Below, in pieces: positions 17,176-26,998 of a stretch of DNA of 64,000 nt. The notes beneath the pieces are model-generated. The model saw nothing but the letters and a program-made list of their open reading frames with translations, did no database searches and had not been told where the DNA came from. Positions within the stretch are counted from its first letter, which is position 1; each line of letters opens with the position of its first letter. Location: positions 1 to 64,000 of the forward strand of contig NZ_LQIS01000017.1 in the NCBI RefSeq assembly GCF_001499905.1, written 5' to 3'. The translations under genes and the position numbers were made by a program. This DNA comes from Mycobacterium sp. GA-1285 (GTDB lineage: Bacteria; Actinomycetota; Actinomycetes; Mycobacteriales; Mycobacteriaceae).

Positions 17176-17990
17176 CCCTGGAAGCCGAGCCGATCGCCGG
17201 CGGCAACGCCGGTATGGGCACCGAGTACCTCGAAGTACGCAGTCTCACCGTCGATTTCGACGGTTTCAAGGCGGTCAGCGACGTCGATCTGACGCTGTTC
17301 CAGGGCGACCTGAGATTCCTGATCGGGCCGAACGGCGCCGGCAAGACCACCGTGATCGACGCGATCACCGGCCTGGTGGCCGCCACCGGGTCGGTCAACA
17401 AGTCCGGCGTCGAACTGCTGGGCAAGAAGGTGCATCAGATCGCCCGGCTCGGTGTGGGACGCACCTTCCAGACGGCCAGCGTCTTCGAGCAACTGACCGT
17501 GCTGCAGAACCTCGACATCGCGGCAGGCGCCGGACGGTCGGCATGGACGCTGTTGCGCCGACGCAAGGGCGTGCTGCCCGCGATCGAAGAGGCGCTCGAC
17601 ACCATCGGGTTGAGCGACCTGGCCGACGAACCGGCCGGGGTGCTGGCCCACGGGCAGAAGCAGTGGCTGGAGATCGGAATGCTGCTGGTGCAGAACGCCG
17701 ACGTGTTGCTGCTCGACGAACCCGTCGCCGGGATGAGCCACGAGGAACGTGAGGAGACCGGAAAGTTGTTGCGCCGCATCGGTGCCCAGCGCACAGTCGT
17801 CGTCGTCGAACACGATATGGACTTCATGCGCGCGTTCGCCACGTCGGTCAGTGTGCTCGCGCGCGGGCAGGTGATCGCGGAGGGCACTGTCGCCGAGGTG
17901 CAGGCCAACCCCATGGTGCAAGAGGTTTACCTCGGCACCGCGGCGGCGGGGACCGCCGATGTGCCCGCCGAACTCATCGAGGAGTCGTAG
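17172..17990 (+). CDS. urtD: Urea ABC transporter ATP-binding protein UrtD
   Basis: A 272-residue ATPase with Walker A GPNGAGKTT at 52-60, Walker B VLLLDEP, and a degenerate signature LAHGQKQWLEIG in place of LSGGQ, which is typical for UrtD and LivG proteins. It couples ATP hydrolysis to uptake together with UrtE. The ATG overlaps urtC by 4 bp, and the stop abuts urtE directly. Confidence 0.93.
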   Translation: MTLEAEPIAGGNAGMGTEYLEVRSLTVDFDGFKAVSDVDLTLFQGDLRFLIGPNGAGKTTVIDAITGLVAATGSVNKSGVELLGKKVHQIARLGVGRTFQTASVFEQLTVLQNLDIAAGAGRSAWTLLRRRKGVLPAIEEALDTIGLSDLADEPAGVLAHGQKQWLEIGMLLVQNADVLLLDEPVAGMSHEEREETGKLLRRIGAQRTVVVVEHDMDFMRAFATSVSVLARGQVIAEGTVAEVQANPMVQEVYLGTAAAGTADVPAELIEES

Positions 17991-18683
17991 ATGCTGTCAC
18001 TGATCGACGTGCGTTGCGGTTACGGTCGTTCCGAGGTCATCCATGGGGTCAGCGTGGATGTGCCATCCGACGGGGTCGCCGCGGTGATGGGCCACAACGG
18101 AGCGGGTAAGACCACGCTGCTGCGCGCCGCCGTCGGGTTGCTGAAATGCAGTGCAGGCAAGGTGCTCTTCGACGGTGACGACATCAGCCGCCTGCGGCCG
18201 AGCGCACGCGTCACGCGAGGTCTGGCTTACGTGCCGCAGGGGCAGCAGTCGTTCGGCCAGCTGACCACGATGGAGAACCTGCAAGTCGTTGCGGACGGAC
18301 GCAAGAACGGCAAGCGGCTCATCGACGAACAACTCGACCTGTTCCCCGCATTGCGGGAGTTGTTGACCCGCCGCGCCGGTCTGCTCTCTGGCGGTCAGCG
18401 CCAGCAGTTGGCGATCGCCCGGGCGCTGATCACCACGCCCAAGTGCCTGATCCTCGACGAGCCGACCGAGGGCATCCAGCCGTCGGTGGTCGCCGAGATC
18501 GAGGCGGCCATCACGTCGCTGACCCGGCGCGGCGATCTGGGCGTGTTGCTGGTCGAACAGCACATCGGTTTCGCGCTGGAGTCCTCGCGGCACTATTACG
18601 TTCTGGAGTCCGGTCGAGTGACCTCCAGCGGTGCGGGCGGCTCGGCCTCCGAAGCCGACGTCCGCGCCGCCATGGCCATCTAG
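17991..18683 (+). CDS. urtE: Urea ABC transporter ATP-binding protein UrtE
   Basis: A 230-residue LivF-type ATPase. Walker A GHNGAGKTT is at 34-42, the signature LLSGGQRQQLAIARAL is intact, and Walker B is CLILDEPTEGIQPS. It begins immediately after the urtD stop. It is the last gene of the urt operon; a 126-bp gap without a strong hairpin follows. Confidence 0.93.
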   Translation: MLSLIDVRCGYGRSEVIHGVSVDVPSDGVAAVMGHNGAGKTTLLRAAVGLLKCSAGKVLFDGDDISRLRPSARVTRGLAYVPQGQQSFGQLTTMENLQVVADGRKNGKRLIDEQLDLFPALRELLTRRAGLLSGGQRQQLAIARALITTPKCLILDEPTEGIQPSVVAEIEAAITSLTRRGDLGVLLVEQHIGFALESSRHYYVLESGRVTSSGAGGSASEADVRAAMAI

Positions 18684-18809
18684 CGTGTTCTCCTCCTCTT
18701 CGTTGCGCGTCCCCCTCCTCTGCGCGAGCGTGCGGGTCTGTAGACGACACGCGGCCGGTTTCCAGCAGTTTGCGCACTCTCGCGGTCGTCGAAGTGGCAC
18801 AGTGCACCC

Positions 18810-19340
18810 GTGAACGCAGCTTCGGAATCGCAGGTACTGGCCGACACCGGCGGTCTGGTCGTCACCGACGACGGGCGTCGGGTGCTGGTCGTCGACCGCG
18901 GCACGGGACCGCTGACGGTGGTGGCGTTCGTCCTCGGCGTGCTGACGCTCGTCGGCGCCGGCTTCGGGCTGGTCGCACTGCTCGCCGGTGTCCCGTCGCG
19001 GGCGTTGGGTGCGGCCTTCCTGGCCGCCGGAGTGGCGCTTGCGGTAGCCACATTCTTCGTCGTCCGTAAGATCCGCCGATACCGCAGCCGACCGCTGAAC
19101 GAATGTCGGCCCGCCGCCGTGCTCGACCGCAAGCTCGGGCTGTTCAGCTACCGGGGTGGGGCCCTGGTACAGCTCGATCAGGTGCGTTTCGCGCGCAAGT
19201 TTCAAATCGGTTCCAGCTCACCGAAACTCGTCGCCGTCACACCCGGCGGCACGAAGACGCTCAAGCGCGGAAACCCGTTCGACGGCGGGGTCGGGCACAT
19301 CGACGAACTTCTCAACTCGGTCGCGCGCGGCACTGTGTGA
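18810..19340 (+). CDS. Hypothetical membrane protein with two transmembrane segments
   Basis: A 176-residue protein with a soluble N-terminal part, two hydrophobic segments at about residues 35-57 and 66-85, a basic cluster RKIRRYRSRP, and a C-terminal cytoplasmic domain. No family was recognised. The GTG start follows 126 bp of DNA after urtE, so it may have its own promoter. Confidence 0.6.
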   Translation: MNAASESQVLADTGGLVVTDDGRRVLVVDRGTGPLTVVAFVLGVLTLVGAGFGLVALLAGVPSRALGAAFLAAGVALAVATFFVVRKIRRYRSRPLNECRPAAVLDRKLGLFSYRGGALVQLDQVRFARKFQIGSSSPKLVAVTPGGTKTLKRGNPFDGGVGHIDELLNSVARGTV

Positions 19341-19674
19341 GCCCATCGCTCGAGCCGATGCGTGCTGGCGGATCAGGGCGCTGTGGTGGGTGACCGGGCG
19401 CGGGTTTGAGGTCCTGCTCATAGACCGCGAGAGGGCGCCGACGGAGATGACCGTGCTGCAGGTGACGATGTCGGCGTTGATCTTCGGCGGCTTCGGCCTC
19501 GTGTCGATCTTCTATGCCGAGTCTGGTCACGGTCACATAGTCGCGGATGCGAATCTGTTGCGAGCGTGCGCGAATTGTCGAAATTTTGCGGCGTGTCGGA
19601 GGCAGACACGCGCGCTCGCGTAGCAAATTAGGCGCGCTCGCCCAACGGAAGGGAACGCTCGCGTAACAGAAGTG
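19341..19674. other. Intergenic region between membrane protein gene and hisS
   Basis: 334 bp between convergent genes. It contains a 58-codon rightward ORF from an ATG at 19447 whose start resembles a membrane segment (TVLQVTMSALIFGGFGLVSI) but whose end is non-homologous in look, so it may be a gene remnant. The last 110 bp hold GC-rich repeats and a hairpin. No RNA gene was recognised. Confidence 0.4.
19591..19611. terminator. Hairpin downstream of hisS
   Basis: Seven-base arms GCGTGTC and GACACGC enclose a 7-nt loop, 64 bp beyond the hisS stop. The position between convergent genes suits a bidirectional terminator. Confidence 0.4.
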
Positions 19675-20940
19675 CTAGGCGCGGTTGAGGCGCGCGAGAA
19701 CTTCGGTCAGCACATCATCCAACGGGACGTCCGTCTGCTGCCCGGTTGCCATGATCTTCACACCGATCGTGCCCGCCTCGATGTCGCGGTCGCCGGCCAC
19801 CAGCGCGAGCGCCGCACCCGAACGGTCCGCGGCACGCATCGCGCCCTTGATACCGCGATCGCCGTAGGCCAGATCGACGCGCACGCCCGCCGCCCGCAGC
19901 CGCGCACCCAGCACCGACAGCGTCGTCTTCGCCTGCTCCCCCAACGGAACACCGAAGACGTCGACCCGCGAGGTGCCGCCGACGGTCTTACCCTCGGCCT
20001 TCAGCGCCAACAGCGTACGGTCGACGCCGAGTCCGAATCCGATGCCGGACAGGTCTTTTCCACCGAGCTGCGCCATCAGCCCGTCGTAGCGACCGCCGCC
20101 GCCGATACCCGATTGCGCGCCCAGCCCGTCGTGGACGAACTCGAACGTCGTTTTGGTGTAGTAATCCAGCCCACGCACCATACGCGGGTTGATGACGTAC
20201 GGCACCGCCAACGCGTCCAGATTTGCCAGCACGGTGTCGAAATGCTGTTTGGCGACGTCGGAGAGGTGGTCGAGCATCACGGGCGCATCGGCGGTCATCT
20301 CGCGCATCTTCGGGCGCTTGTCGTCGAGCACCCGCAGCGGGTTGATCTCGGCGCGCCTCCGCGTCTCCTCGTCGAGATCCAGCTTGAACAGGAAGTCCTG
20401 CAACAGTTCTCGGTACTGGGGCCGGCAGGTCTCGTCGCCCAGCGAGGTGATCTCCAGCCGGAAACCGTCGAGCCCCAGCGATCGGAAGCCGGCGTCGGCG
20501 ATCGCGATCACCTCGGCGTCCAGCGCCGGGTCGTCGACGCCGATGGCCTCCACCCCGACCTGCTGCAGCTGCCGGTAGCGGCCGGCCTGCGGGCGTTCGT
20601 ACCGGAAGAAGGGCCCCGAGTAGCACAGTTTCACCGGAAGCGGCCCGCGGTCCAGGCCGTGCTCGATGACGGCGCGCATCACCCCCGCGGTGCCCTCGGG
20701 CCGCAGCGTGACCGAGCGGTCGCCGCGGTCGGCGAATGTGTACATCTCCTTGGACACCACATCGGTCGACTCGCCGACTCCACGCGCGAACAGCGCGGTG
20801 TCCTCGAAGATGGGCAGTTCGACGTCGCCGTAGCCGGCGCGCCGTGCGGTGTCGAGCAGGCCGTCGCGCACACCGACGAATTGTGCCGAGTCCGGCGGCA
20901 GGTAGTCCGGGACGCCTTTGGGCGCCTGAAATTCACTCAC
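19675..20940 (-). CDS. hisS: Histidyl-tRNA synthetase
   Basis: A 421-residue class II aminoacyl-tRNA synthetase. Motif 2 ([21 protein letters not shown]) is near residues 120-140, the histidine-specific motifs [15 protein letters not shown] and GGGGRYDGL lie near 255-285, and the C-terminal anticodon-binding domain ends the protein. It charges tRNA-His. Length matches bacterial HisS. The gene follows the glyoxalase-like gene on the same strand by 9 bp, an order I recall from M. tuberculosis (Rv2580c-Rv2581c). Confidence 0.96.
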   Translation of the reverse strand: MSEFQAPKGVPDYLPPDSAQFVGVRDGLLDTARRAGYGDVELPIFEDTALFARGVGESTDVVSKEMYTFADRGDRSVTLRPEGTAGVMRAVIEHGLDRGPLPVKLCYSGPFFRYERPQAGRYRQLQQVGVEAIGVDDPALDAEVIAIADAGFRSLGLDGFRLEITSLGDETCRPQYRELLQDFLFKLDLDEETRRRAEINPLRVLDDKRPKMREMTADAPVMLDHLSDVAKQHFDTVLANLDALAVPYVINPRMVRGLDYYTKTTFEFVHDGLGAQSGIGGGGRYDGLMAQLGGKDLSGIGFGLGVDRTLLALKAEGKTVGGTSRVDVFGVPLGEQAKTTLSVLGARLRAAGVRVDLAYGDRGIKGAMRAADRSGAALALVAGDRDIEAGTIGVKIMATGQQTDVPLDDVLTEVLARLNRA

Positions 20941-20949
20941 TGGAGCTCA

Positions 20950-21636
20950 CTAGGTCAAGCCTTCGAGGAACGGGTTGGTGCGGCGTTCGACACCGATCGT
21001 GGTTTTGGGGCCGTGCCCCGGTAGTACCACGGTGTCGTCGTCGAGCACCAACAGTTTGTCGACGATCGAGCCAAGCAGGTCCCGACCGCTGCCACCCGGC
21101 AGGTCCGTACGCCCCACCGACTGCCGGAACAGGGTATCGCCCGTGAACGCGACCGCTCCCGGCCCCGATCCGATGCCCTCTTCCACGCGAAACACCACCG
21201 ACCCGCGGGTGTGGCCGGGTGTGTGGTCAACGGCGACCGTGACACCACCCAACTCGACTTTGTCGCCGTCCTTGTCGAGCTCGACGACCTGCTTGGGCTC
21301 GCGGAACAACGCGCCGAACGCAGAGCTGGCCAGCCCCCCGATGAGGCCCCGCCCGAAGTCCTTGATCGGGTCGGTGAGCATGAAGCGGTCCTCGGGGTGG
21401 ATGAAGGCCGGGCAGCCGTACGTGTCGGCCACCTTCTGGGCCGACCAGATGTGGTCGATGTGGCCGTGCGTCAACAGCACCGCCGCCGGGGTCAGACGGT
21501 TCTCGTCGAGGATGCGGCGCAACGGGCCCATCGCCCGCTGGCCGGGGTCGACGACGATGGCGTCCGCCCCGGCTCGGGGGGCCAGCACGTAGCAGTTGCA
21601 CGCCAGCATGCCGGCGGCGAACCCGGTGATGAACAC
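20950..21636 (-). CDS. Glyoxalase II-like MBL-fold hydrolase (Rv2581c family)
   Basis: A 228-residue MBL-fold protein with THGHIDH, a DHTPGHT histidine, FTGDTLF and a final PGHGP. All metal ligands are present, so it is probably a hydroxyacylglutathione hydrolase-like thioester hydrolase, although mycobacteria lack glutathione and the true substrate may be another thiol. I start at the GTG giving VFITGFAAG, which matches my memory of the family N terminus (MLITGF). A longer ATG start at 21690 is possible but would reach into the ppiB promoter region. It is divergent from the cyclophilin gene. Confidence 0.85.
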   Translation of the reverse strand: MFITGFAAGMLACNCYVLAPRAGADAIVVDPGQRAMGPLRRILDENRLTPAAVLLTHGHIDHIWSAQKVADTYGCPAFIHPEDRFMLTDPIKDFGRGLIGGLASSAFGALFREPKQVVELDKDGDKVELGGVTVAVDHTPGHTRGSVVFRVEEGIGSGPGAVAFTGDTLFRQSVGRTDLPGGSGRDLLGSIVDKLLVLDDDTVVLPGHGPKTTIGVERRTNPFLEGLT

Positions 21637-21740
21637 GTCGTCCAGTTTCCCACCACCGGTCGGCGTGGGTCGCGGCGCCACACTCAGCATTGCCTGGCAC
21701 ACTCGTTGCCGATCAATTCGACACGAGGAGGACATCAGCG

Positions 21741-22607
21741 GTGCCGACGAATGAACAGCGGCGGGCGGCGGCGAAGCGCAAGCTCGAGCGGCAGTTGGAG
21801 CGCCGCGCGGAGAAGGCACGCAAGCGGCGTCAATACGCGATCATCGGCTCGGTCGTGGGCGCGATCGTCGTCATCGCCGCCGTCGCGGCCGTCGTCGTCA
21901 CCAACCGCGACTCCGACAGCCAGACCGCGGCTGCGACCGAAACCCCCACCTCGGCGGCACCGTCCGAGCCGGGATCGCTGCCCGCGTTCGCGGCACCGGC
22001 CGGACTCGGCGAAAACTGCCAATACCCGGCGTCCGCGGAGAAGGCCAGCAAGCAGGTGAACCCGCCCCGCGCAGGCAAGGTGCCCACCGAACCCGCCGAG
22101 ATCAGCGCCAGCATGTCCACCGATCAGGGCAATCTCGGCCTGCTGCTCGACAACGGCAAGGCGCCGTGCACCGTGAACAGCTTCGTCAGCCTCGCCCAAC
22201 AGGGCTACTTCGACAACACCCCATGCCACCGGCTCACCACCGCCGACACGCTGAAGGTGCTGCAATGCGGCGATCCGACGGGCGAGGGCAGCGGCGGGCC
22301 GGGTTACTCGTTCGCCAACGAGTACCCGACCAACCAGTTCCAGCCCGACAACCCCAAGCTCCAAGAGGCGGTCACCTATCCGCGCGGAACGTTGGCCATG
22401 GCCAACGCCGGCCCGAACACCAACGGCAGCCAGTTCTTCCTCGTGTACCAGGACTCCAAGCTGCCGCCGATGTACACGGCGTTCGGCCGGGTCGACGACA
22501 CCGGCCTGGCCACGTTGGACAAGATCGCGCAGGGCGGCGTCGCCGGTGGCGGCCAGGACGGTGCGCCGGGCACGCCGGTCACGGTGAAGTCGATCCTGTT
22601 GGACTGA
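21741..22607 (+). CDS. ppiB: Membrane-anchored peptidyl-prolyl cis-trans isomerase (cyclophilin), copy 1
   Basis: A 288-residue protein: a basic coiled N-terminal stretch (residues 1-31), one transmembrane segment at 33-53, a Pro/Thr/Ala linker and a C-terminal cyclophilin domain. The isomerase region reads CHRLTTADTLKVLQCGDPTG and GSQFFLVYQDSKLPPMYTAFGRV. Compared with canonical FHRVIPGFMIQGGDP, the Arg and Gln are kept while the loop differs. It probably folds exported proteins. GAGGAGGAC eight bases before the GTG fixes the start. A paralog follows 4 bp downstream. Confidence 0.88.
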   Translation: MPTNEQRRAAAKRKLERQLERRAEKARKRRQYAIIGSVVGAIVVIAAVAAVVVTNRDSDSQTAAATETPTSAAPSEPGSLPAFAAPAGLGENCQYPASAEKASKQVNPPRAGKVPTEPAEISASMSTDQGNLGLLLDNGKAPCTVNSFVSLAQQGYFDNTPCHRLTTADTLKVLQCGDPTGEGSGGPGYSFANEYPTNQFQPDNPKLQEAVTYPRGTLAMANAGPNTNGSQFFLVYQDSKLPPMYTAFGRVDDTGLATLDKIAQGGVAGGGQDGAPGTPVTVKSILLD

Positions 22608-22611
22608 CGCC

Positions 22612-23607
22612 GTGACCGCGCCTCCGCCGTACGGCGGTCCCCCACCGCCGTACGGCTATCCGGCGCCGTACTCCTACGGCTATCCCCCACCCAGACAGAC
22701 CAACACGCTGGCCGTCGCGGCGTTGGTGTGCGCGTTCGTCTTCGCGCCGCTGGGCATCGTGTTCGGCCACCTGTCGCTGTCGCAGATCAAGAAGACCGGC
22801 GAAGAAGGGCGCGGGCTGGCGATCGCGGGCCTGGTCATCGGATATCTGGTGACGATATTGGCGGTGCTGGTCGTCGTGGTCAGCGTCGTCTTCCTCGCGG
22901 CGGTGGGCCGCGACCTCGAATCGTTCGACGGGACGGTCCCGGATGTCACGGCGACACCCGGATTGGCCGTCGATGACCTCCCGACGTTCGACCCGCCGGC
23001 GACGCTCGGGTCGAACTGCCAGTATCCGAAGACGCCTGAACCGTCGAGCAAGTCGGCCAATCCACCGCGCTCCGGCCGAGTACCGACCGATCCGGCGCTC
23101 GTCAGCGCCAGCATGACCACCAGCGAGGGCAATATCGGCCTGCAACTGGACAATGCCAAGTCCCCCTGCACGGTCAACAATTTCGCGAGCCTGGCCCAGC
23201 AAGGCTTCTTCGACGACACGGCCTGCCACCGTCTGACGACCGCCGCGCATCTGGGGGTGTTGCAGTGCGGCGACCCCAGCGCCACCGGTACCGGCGGGCC
23301 CGGGTATCAGTTTCCGAACGAATACCCGACCAACCAGTACCGATTGAGCGATCCCGCGCTCCGGTCGCCGGTCCGCTATCCGCGCGGAACGCTGGCGATG
23401 GCCAACGCCGGGGTCGGCACCAACGGCAGCCAGTTCTTCCTCGTCTACGAGGACTCACGGCTACCGCCGACGTACACGGTGTTCGGCACGATCGACCAGA
23501 CTGGGCTGGCCACCCTGGACAAGATCGCGGCCGAGGGCGTGGCCGACGGCAGCGAGGACGGCGAACCCGTCGCCGATGTCGTCGTCGAGTCGATCCGACT
23601 GGATTGA
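22612..23607 (+). CDS. Cyclophilin fused to a DUF4190 membrane domain, copy 2
   Basis: A 331-residue protein. Residues 1-25 are Pro/Tyr-rich (PPPPYGYP type), then a DUF4190-like two-helix membrane domain (NTLAVAALVCAFVFAPLGIV ... GRGLAIAGLVIGY), a short linker, and a C-terminal cyclophilin domain closely resembling that of the preceding gene (NPPR-GRVPT, LxCGDP, NEYPTNQ, GTLAMANAG, GSQFFLVY). It looks like a tandem duplicate whose anchor was replaced. Start is the GTG 4 bp after the upstream stop. It converges on the lipoprotein gene. Confidence 0.85.
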   Translation: MTAPPPYGGPPPPYGYPAPYSYGYPPPRQTNTLAVAALVCAFVFAPLGIVFGHLSLSQIKKTGEEGRGLAIAGLVIGYLVTILAVLVVVVSVVFLAAVGRDLESFDGTVPDVTATPGLAVDDLPTFDPPATLGSNCQYPKTPEPSSKSANPPRSGRVPTDPALVSASMTTSEGNIGLQLDNAKSPCTVNNFASLAQQGFFDDTACHRLTTAAHLGVLQCGDPSATGTGGPGYQFPNEYPTNQYRLSDPALRSPVRYPRGTLAMANAGVGTNGSQFFLVYEDSRLPPTYTVFGTIDQTGLATLDKIAAEGVADGSEDGEPVADVVVESIRLD

Positions 23608-23611
23608 CCGG

Positions 23612-23905
23612 CTACTTGGCCGGCGCGGTCTCGATGTAGAACTCGACGTCGTCGCCCTCGACCTTGGTCACCCGCATGTTCGCCGTGTACTCGGCGCCTT
23701 CCGGTCCAGTGAATGTGCACTCGAACTTCGTGCCTTCTTTGGCTTCGACGCCCTCGGGGCATGTCACGTCCGTCGGCGTGAAGCCGGTCTGCTCGGAGAC
23801 GAGGTTGACGACGGACTGCGCGGCGCGTTCCGGCTTGATGGTCGACCCACAACCGACGACCGCGAATCCCAGGGAGACGAGGATGACGAGTAGCGCGGGC
23901 CGCAT
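23612..23905 (-). CDS. Small lipoprotein with DUF4333 domain
   Basis: A 97-residue protein with a signal peptide and lipobox VVGC near residue 18, then a DUF4333-type domain with two cysteines (VTCPEGVEAKEGTKFECTF) likely disulfide-linked. Function of the family is unknown; members are exported and abundant in mycobacteria. The start ATG follows the choice that gives a clean signal peptide; an upstream 19-residue extension is not signal-like. Confidence 0.75.
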   Translation of the reverse strand: MRPALLVILVSLGFAVVGCGSTIKPERAAQSVVNLVSEQTGFTPTDVTCPEGVEAKEGTKFECTFTGPEGAEYTANMRVTKVEGDDVEFYIETAPAK

Positions 23906-23960
23906 CGTCGCAGTATCGCAGAACTGGCAAAGATTGACGCGGTTCGGCGAAATTTGCCCC

Positions 23961-24056
23961 AATTGCGGCTCACGCCGCTTCTGCCCAATCGCGGCTCACG
24001 CCGCTTCTGCCCAATCGCGGCTCACGCCGCTTCTGCCCAATCGCGGCTCACGCCGC
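23961..24056. repeat. 26-bp tandem repeat at the relA 3' end, about 3.7 copies
   Basis: Three full 26-bp units start at 23961, 23987 and 24013, and a fourth 18-bp partial unit starts at 24039 and runs into the relA coding end. Units are identical except for one base in the first. Each contains GCGGCTCACGCCGC, which includes the complement of the last two relA Ala codons and its TGA stop and can fold as a short hairpin. The array lies between relA and a lipoprotein gene read the same way. Confidence 0.9.
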
Positions 24057-26402
24057 GGAAGTCACCCGGTAGACGTCGTACACACCCTCCACATTGCGCA
24101 CCACGTTGAGCACGTGGCCCAGATGCTTGGGGTCGCCCATCTCGAAGGTGAACCGACTGATCGCCACCCGGTCGTTGGACGTCGTCACCGACGCCGACAA
24201 GATGTTCACCTTCTCGTCGGCCAGCACCCGCGTCACGTCCGACAGCAACCGGTGCCGGTCGAGCGCTTCGACCTGGATGGCGACCAGGAACACCGACGAC
24301 GGCGACGGCGCCCACTTCACCTCGATGATCCGCTCGGACTGCTCCTGCAGCGATGCGGCGTTCGTGCAGTCGGTGCGGTGCACGCTGACCCCGCCGCCGC
24401 GCGTGACGAACCCCATGATGTTGTCGCCGGGCACCGGCGTGCAGCACTTGGCGAGTTTGGTCAGCACACCGGGAGCACCCGGCACAGCCACCCCGACATC
24501 GTCGCTCGTGCGATGACGCACCGGCATCGTCGCGGGCGTCGACCGCTCGGCGAGTTCGTCGGAGGCCTCCTCGTCGCCACCGACCTGGGCAACCAACCGC
24601 TGAACGACATGTCGCGCCGAGACGTGCCCCTCACCCACCGCGGTGTAGAGCGCTGAGACGTCCACGTACCGCAGCTCACGTGCCAGCGCCCCCATCGACT
24701 CGGCATTCATCAAGCGCTGCAACGGAAGTCCACCGCGTCGAACCTCGCGGGCGATCGCGTCCTTACCGGCCTCGAGCGCCTCCTCGCGGCGCTCCTTGGC
24801 GAACCACTGCCGGATCTTGGCCTTCGCGCGCGGCGAGACCACGAAGGTCTGCCAGTCACGTGACGGTCCGGCGTTCGGCGCCTTGGACGTGAAAACCTCG
24901 ACCACTTCCCCGTTTTCGAGCTTGCGCTCCAACGCGACGAGGCGGCCGTTCACCCGCGCGCCGATACATCGGTGACCGACCTCGGTGTGCACCGCATAGG
25001 CGAAGTCCACGGGCGTCGACCCGGTGGGCAGCGTGATGACATCACCCTTGGGGGTGAAGACGAAGATCTCCTGCACCGCAAGGTCGTAGCGCAGCGATTC
25101 GAGGAACTCACCTGGGTCGGCGGCCTCCCGCTGCCAGTCGAGAAGCTGTCGCATCCACGCCATGTCGTCGATCTCGGCCGACGAGTGCTGGTTGGGAACG
25201 CCGTTGCGGCCCTTGGTCTCCTTGTAACGCCAGTGAGCGGCGATGCCCAGTTCGGCCGTCTTGTGCATATCGTGGGTGCGGATCTGCACTTCCAGCGGCT
25301 TGCCCTCGGGCCCGACGACCGTCGTGTGCAGCGACTGGTACACGCCGTAGCGCGGCTGGGCGATGTAGTCCTTGAACCGGCCCGCCATCGGCTGCCACAG
25401 TGAGTGCACAACACCCAAAGCCGCGTAGCAGTCCCGAATTTCGTCGCACAGGATGCGCACGCCGACGAGGTCGTGGATGTCGTCGAAGTCGCGGCCCTTG
25501 ACGATCATCTTCTGGTAGATCGACCAGTAGTGCTTGGGGCGGCCCTCCACGATCGCGGTGATCTTTGACGCGTTGAGCGTCGCGGTGATCTCGGCACGCA
25601 CCTTGGCCAGGTAGGTGTCGCGCGACGGCGCACGGTCGGCGACCAGCCGCACGATCTCCTCGTACTTCTTCGGGTGCAGGATCGCGAACGCAAGATCTTC
25701 CAGTTCCCACTTGACCGTCGCCATTCCCAGCCGATGCGCAAGCGGCGCAATGACTTCCAGCGTCTCACGCGCCTTACGCTGCTGCTTCTCAGGCGGGAGG
25801 AACCGCATCGTGCGCATGTTGTGCAGCCGGTCGGCGACCTTGATCACCAGCACGCGGGCGTCGCGCGCCATCGCGATGATCATCTTGCGGATGGTCTCGC
25901 CCTCCGCGGCGGTGCCCAGCGCGACCTTGTCCAGCTTGGTGACCCCATCGACGAGATGGCCGACCTCGGTGCCGAACTCCTCGGTCAGCGCCTCGAGCGT
26001 GTACCCGGTGTCCTCGACGGTGTCGTGCAGCAGCGCCGCGATCAGCGTGGTGGTGTCCATGCCGAGCTCGGCGAGGATGTTGGCCACCGCCAACGGATGG
26101 GTGATGTAGGGGTCACCCGAGCGGCGCAGCTGATCGGCGTGCCGCCGTTCGGCCACTTCGTAGGCCCGCTGCAGCAACTGCAGATCGGCCTTCGGGTAGA
26201 TCTCCTTGTGGACGGCCACCAGCGGCTCGAGCACGGGGTTGATCGCACTGCGCTGCGACGTCATCCGGCGTGCCAACCGGGCCCGGACCCGGCGCGACGC
26301 GCTCGCGGAGGGCTTCGGCACCTCCAGCGGCTGCGTCTCGGGGATCTGGGCCCCGGGCGGAGGCGACTGCACGGCCTGGCCCGTGCCGGGTTCGTCAGCC
26401 AT
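24048..26402 (-). CDS. relA: Bifunctional (p)ppGpp synthetase/hydrolase RelA/Rel
   Basis: A 784-residue protein with the full Rel architecture. The hydrolase HD domain is at about 85-235 ([29 protein letters not shown]), the synthetase at about 245-400 ([32 protein letters not shown]), then TGS ([29 protein letters not shown]), a zinc-finger/RIS segment ([30 protein letters not shown]) and a C-terminal ACT domain. Both active sites look intact, so it makes and degrades the alarmone ppGpp. GGGAGG five bases before the ATG selects this start over a GTG two codons upstream. The stop lies in a tandem repeat. Confidence 0.96.
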   Translation of the reverse strand: MADEPGTGQAVQSPPPGAQIPETQPLEVPKPSASASRRVRARLARRMTSQRSAINPVLEPLVAVHKEIYPKADLQLLQRAYEVAERRHADQLRRSGDPYITHPLAVANILAELGMDTTTLIAALLHDTVEDTGYTLEALTEEFGTEVGHLVDGVTKLDKVALGTAAEGETIRKMIIAMARDARVLVIKVADRLHNMRTMRFLPPEKQQRKARETLEVIAPLAHRLGMATVKWELEDLAFAILHPKKYEEIVRLVADRAPSRDTYLAKVRAEITATLNASKITAIVEGRPKHYWSIYQKMIVKGRDFDDIHDLVGVRILCDEIRDCYAALGVVHSLWQPMAGRFKDYIAQPRYGVYQSLHTTVVGPEGKPLEVQIRTHDMHKTAELGIAAHWRYKETKGRNGVPNQHSSAEIDDMAWMRQLLDWQREAADPGEFLESLRYDLAVQEIFVFTPKGDVITLPTGSTPVDFAYAVHTEVGHRCIGARVNGRLVALERKLENGEVVEVFTSKAPNAGPSRDWQTFVVSPRAKAKIRQWFAKERREEALEAGKDAIAREVRRGGLPLQRLMNAESMGALARELRYVDVSALYTAVGEGHVSARHVVQRLVAQVGGDEEASDELAERSTPATMPVRHRTSDDVGVAVPGAPGVLTKLAKCCTPVPGDNIMGFVTRGGGVSVHRTDCTNAASLQEQSERIIEVKWAPSPSSVFLVAIQVEALDRHRLLSDVTRVLADEKVNILSASVTTSNDRVAISRFTFEMGDPKHLGHVLNVVRNVEGVYDVYRVTSAA

Positions 26403-26461
26403 GGTCACCTCCCGGTCTGTCTCGATAGCGGCGTCGCAACGTGCGCCTTCGAGGATATCCC

Positions 26462-26998
26462 TCAGACCCGGTGCAGCGATGTGACCGGCAACGGTTCGAG
26501 CGCTTCGCGGCCGCCCAGCGTGGTCAACTCCAGCAGTACAGCGGCGCCAGGCACGGACGCACCCGCGTGCTGCAGCAGTTTGACCGCCGCAGCCGCGGTG
26601 CCGCCGGTGGCCAGCACATCGTCGACGATCAGCACGCTGCGGCCGCCGAGGTCGATCCCGTCGGCCGGAATCTCCAGCGTGGCCGTGCCGTATTCGAGCG
26701 CATAGGTTTCGCTGAACACCGGCGGCGGCAGCTTGCCGCCCTTGCGAATCGCCAACACGCCCGTGCCGAGCCGCAACGCGACCGCCGCGCCGAGCAGGAA
26801 GCCACGGGCGTCGATCCCCGCCACGAGGTCTGCGCCCCGGGCGGTGTCGGCGAGCGCGTCCGTGACCGCGGCCAGCCCACGCGCGTCGGCCAGCAACGGG
26901 GTCAGGTCCTTGAACGCGACGCCGGGCTCGGGGAAGTCGGGCACCTCGCGCATCATCGTCGCGATCAGCGTCGAGATGTCTTCCCCGTCGGCACTCAC
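26462..26998 (-). CDS. apt: Adenine phosphoribosyltransferase
   Basis: A 178-residue purine phosphoribosyltransferase. The PRPP-binding motif [16 protein letters not shown] is near residues 120-135, and the N-terminal [15 protein letters not shown] motif is typical of Apt. It salvages adenine to AMP. The GTG start overlaps the stop of the upstream lipoprotein gene by 4 bp (GTGA). It sits between relA and the secDF-lipoprotein genes, the order expected in mycobacteria. Confidence 0.93.
   Translation of the reverse strand: MSADGEDISTLIATMMREVPDFPEPGVAFKDLTPLLADARGLAAVTDALADTARGADLVAGIDARGFLLGAAVALRLGTGVLAIRKGGKLPPPVFSETYALEYGTATLEIPADGIDLGGRSVLIVDDVLATGGTAAAAVKLLQHAGASVPGAAVLLELTTLGGREALEPLPVTSLHRV

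Noticed and set aside
19447..19623. 58-codon ORF with a membrane-like N terminus
   Set aside because: Hydrophobic start is plausible, but the C terminus looks non-coding, no good ribosome-binding site fits and it overlaps the terminator-like region; kept only as a note in the intergenic entry.
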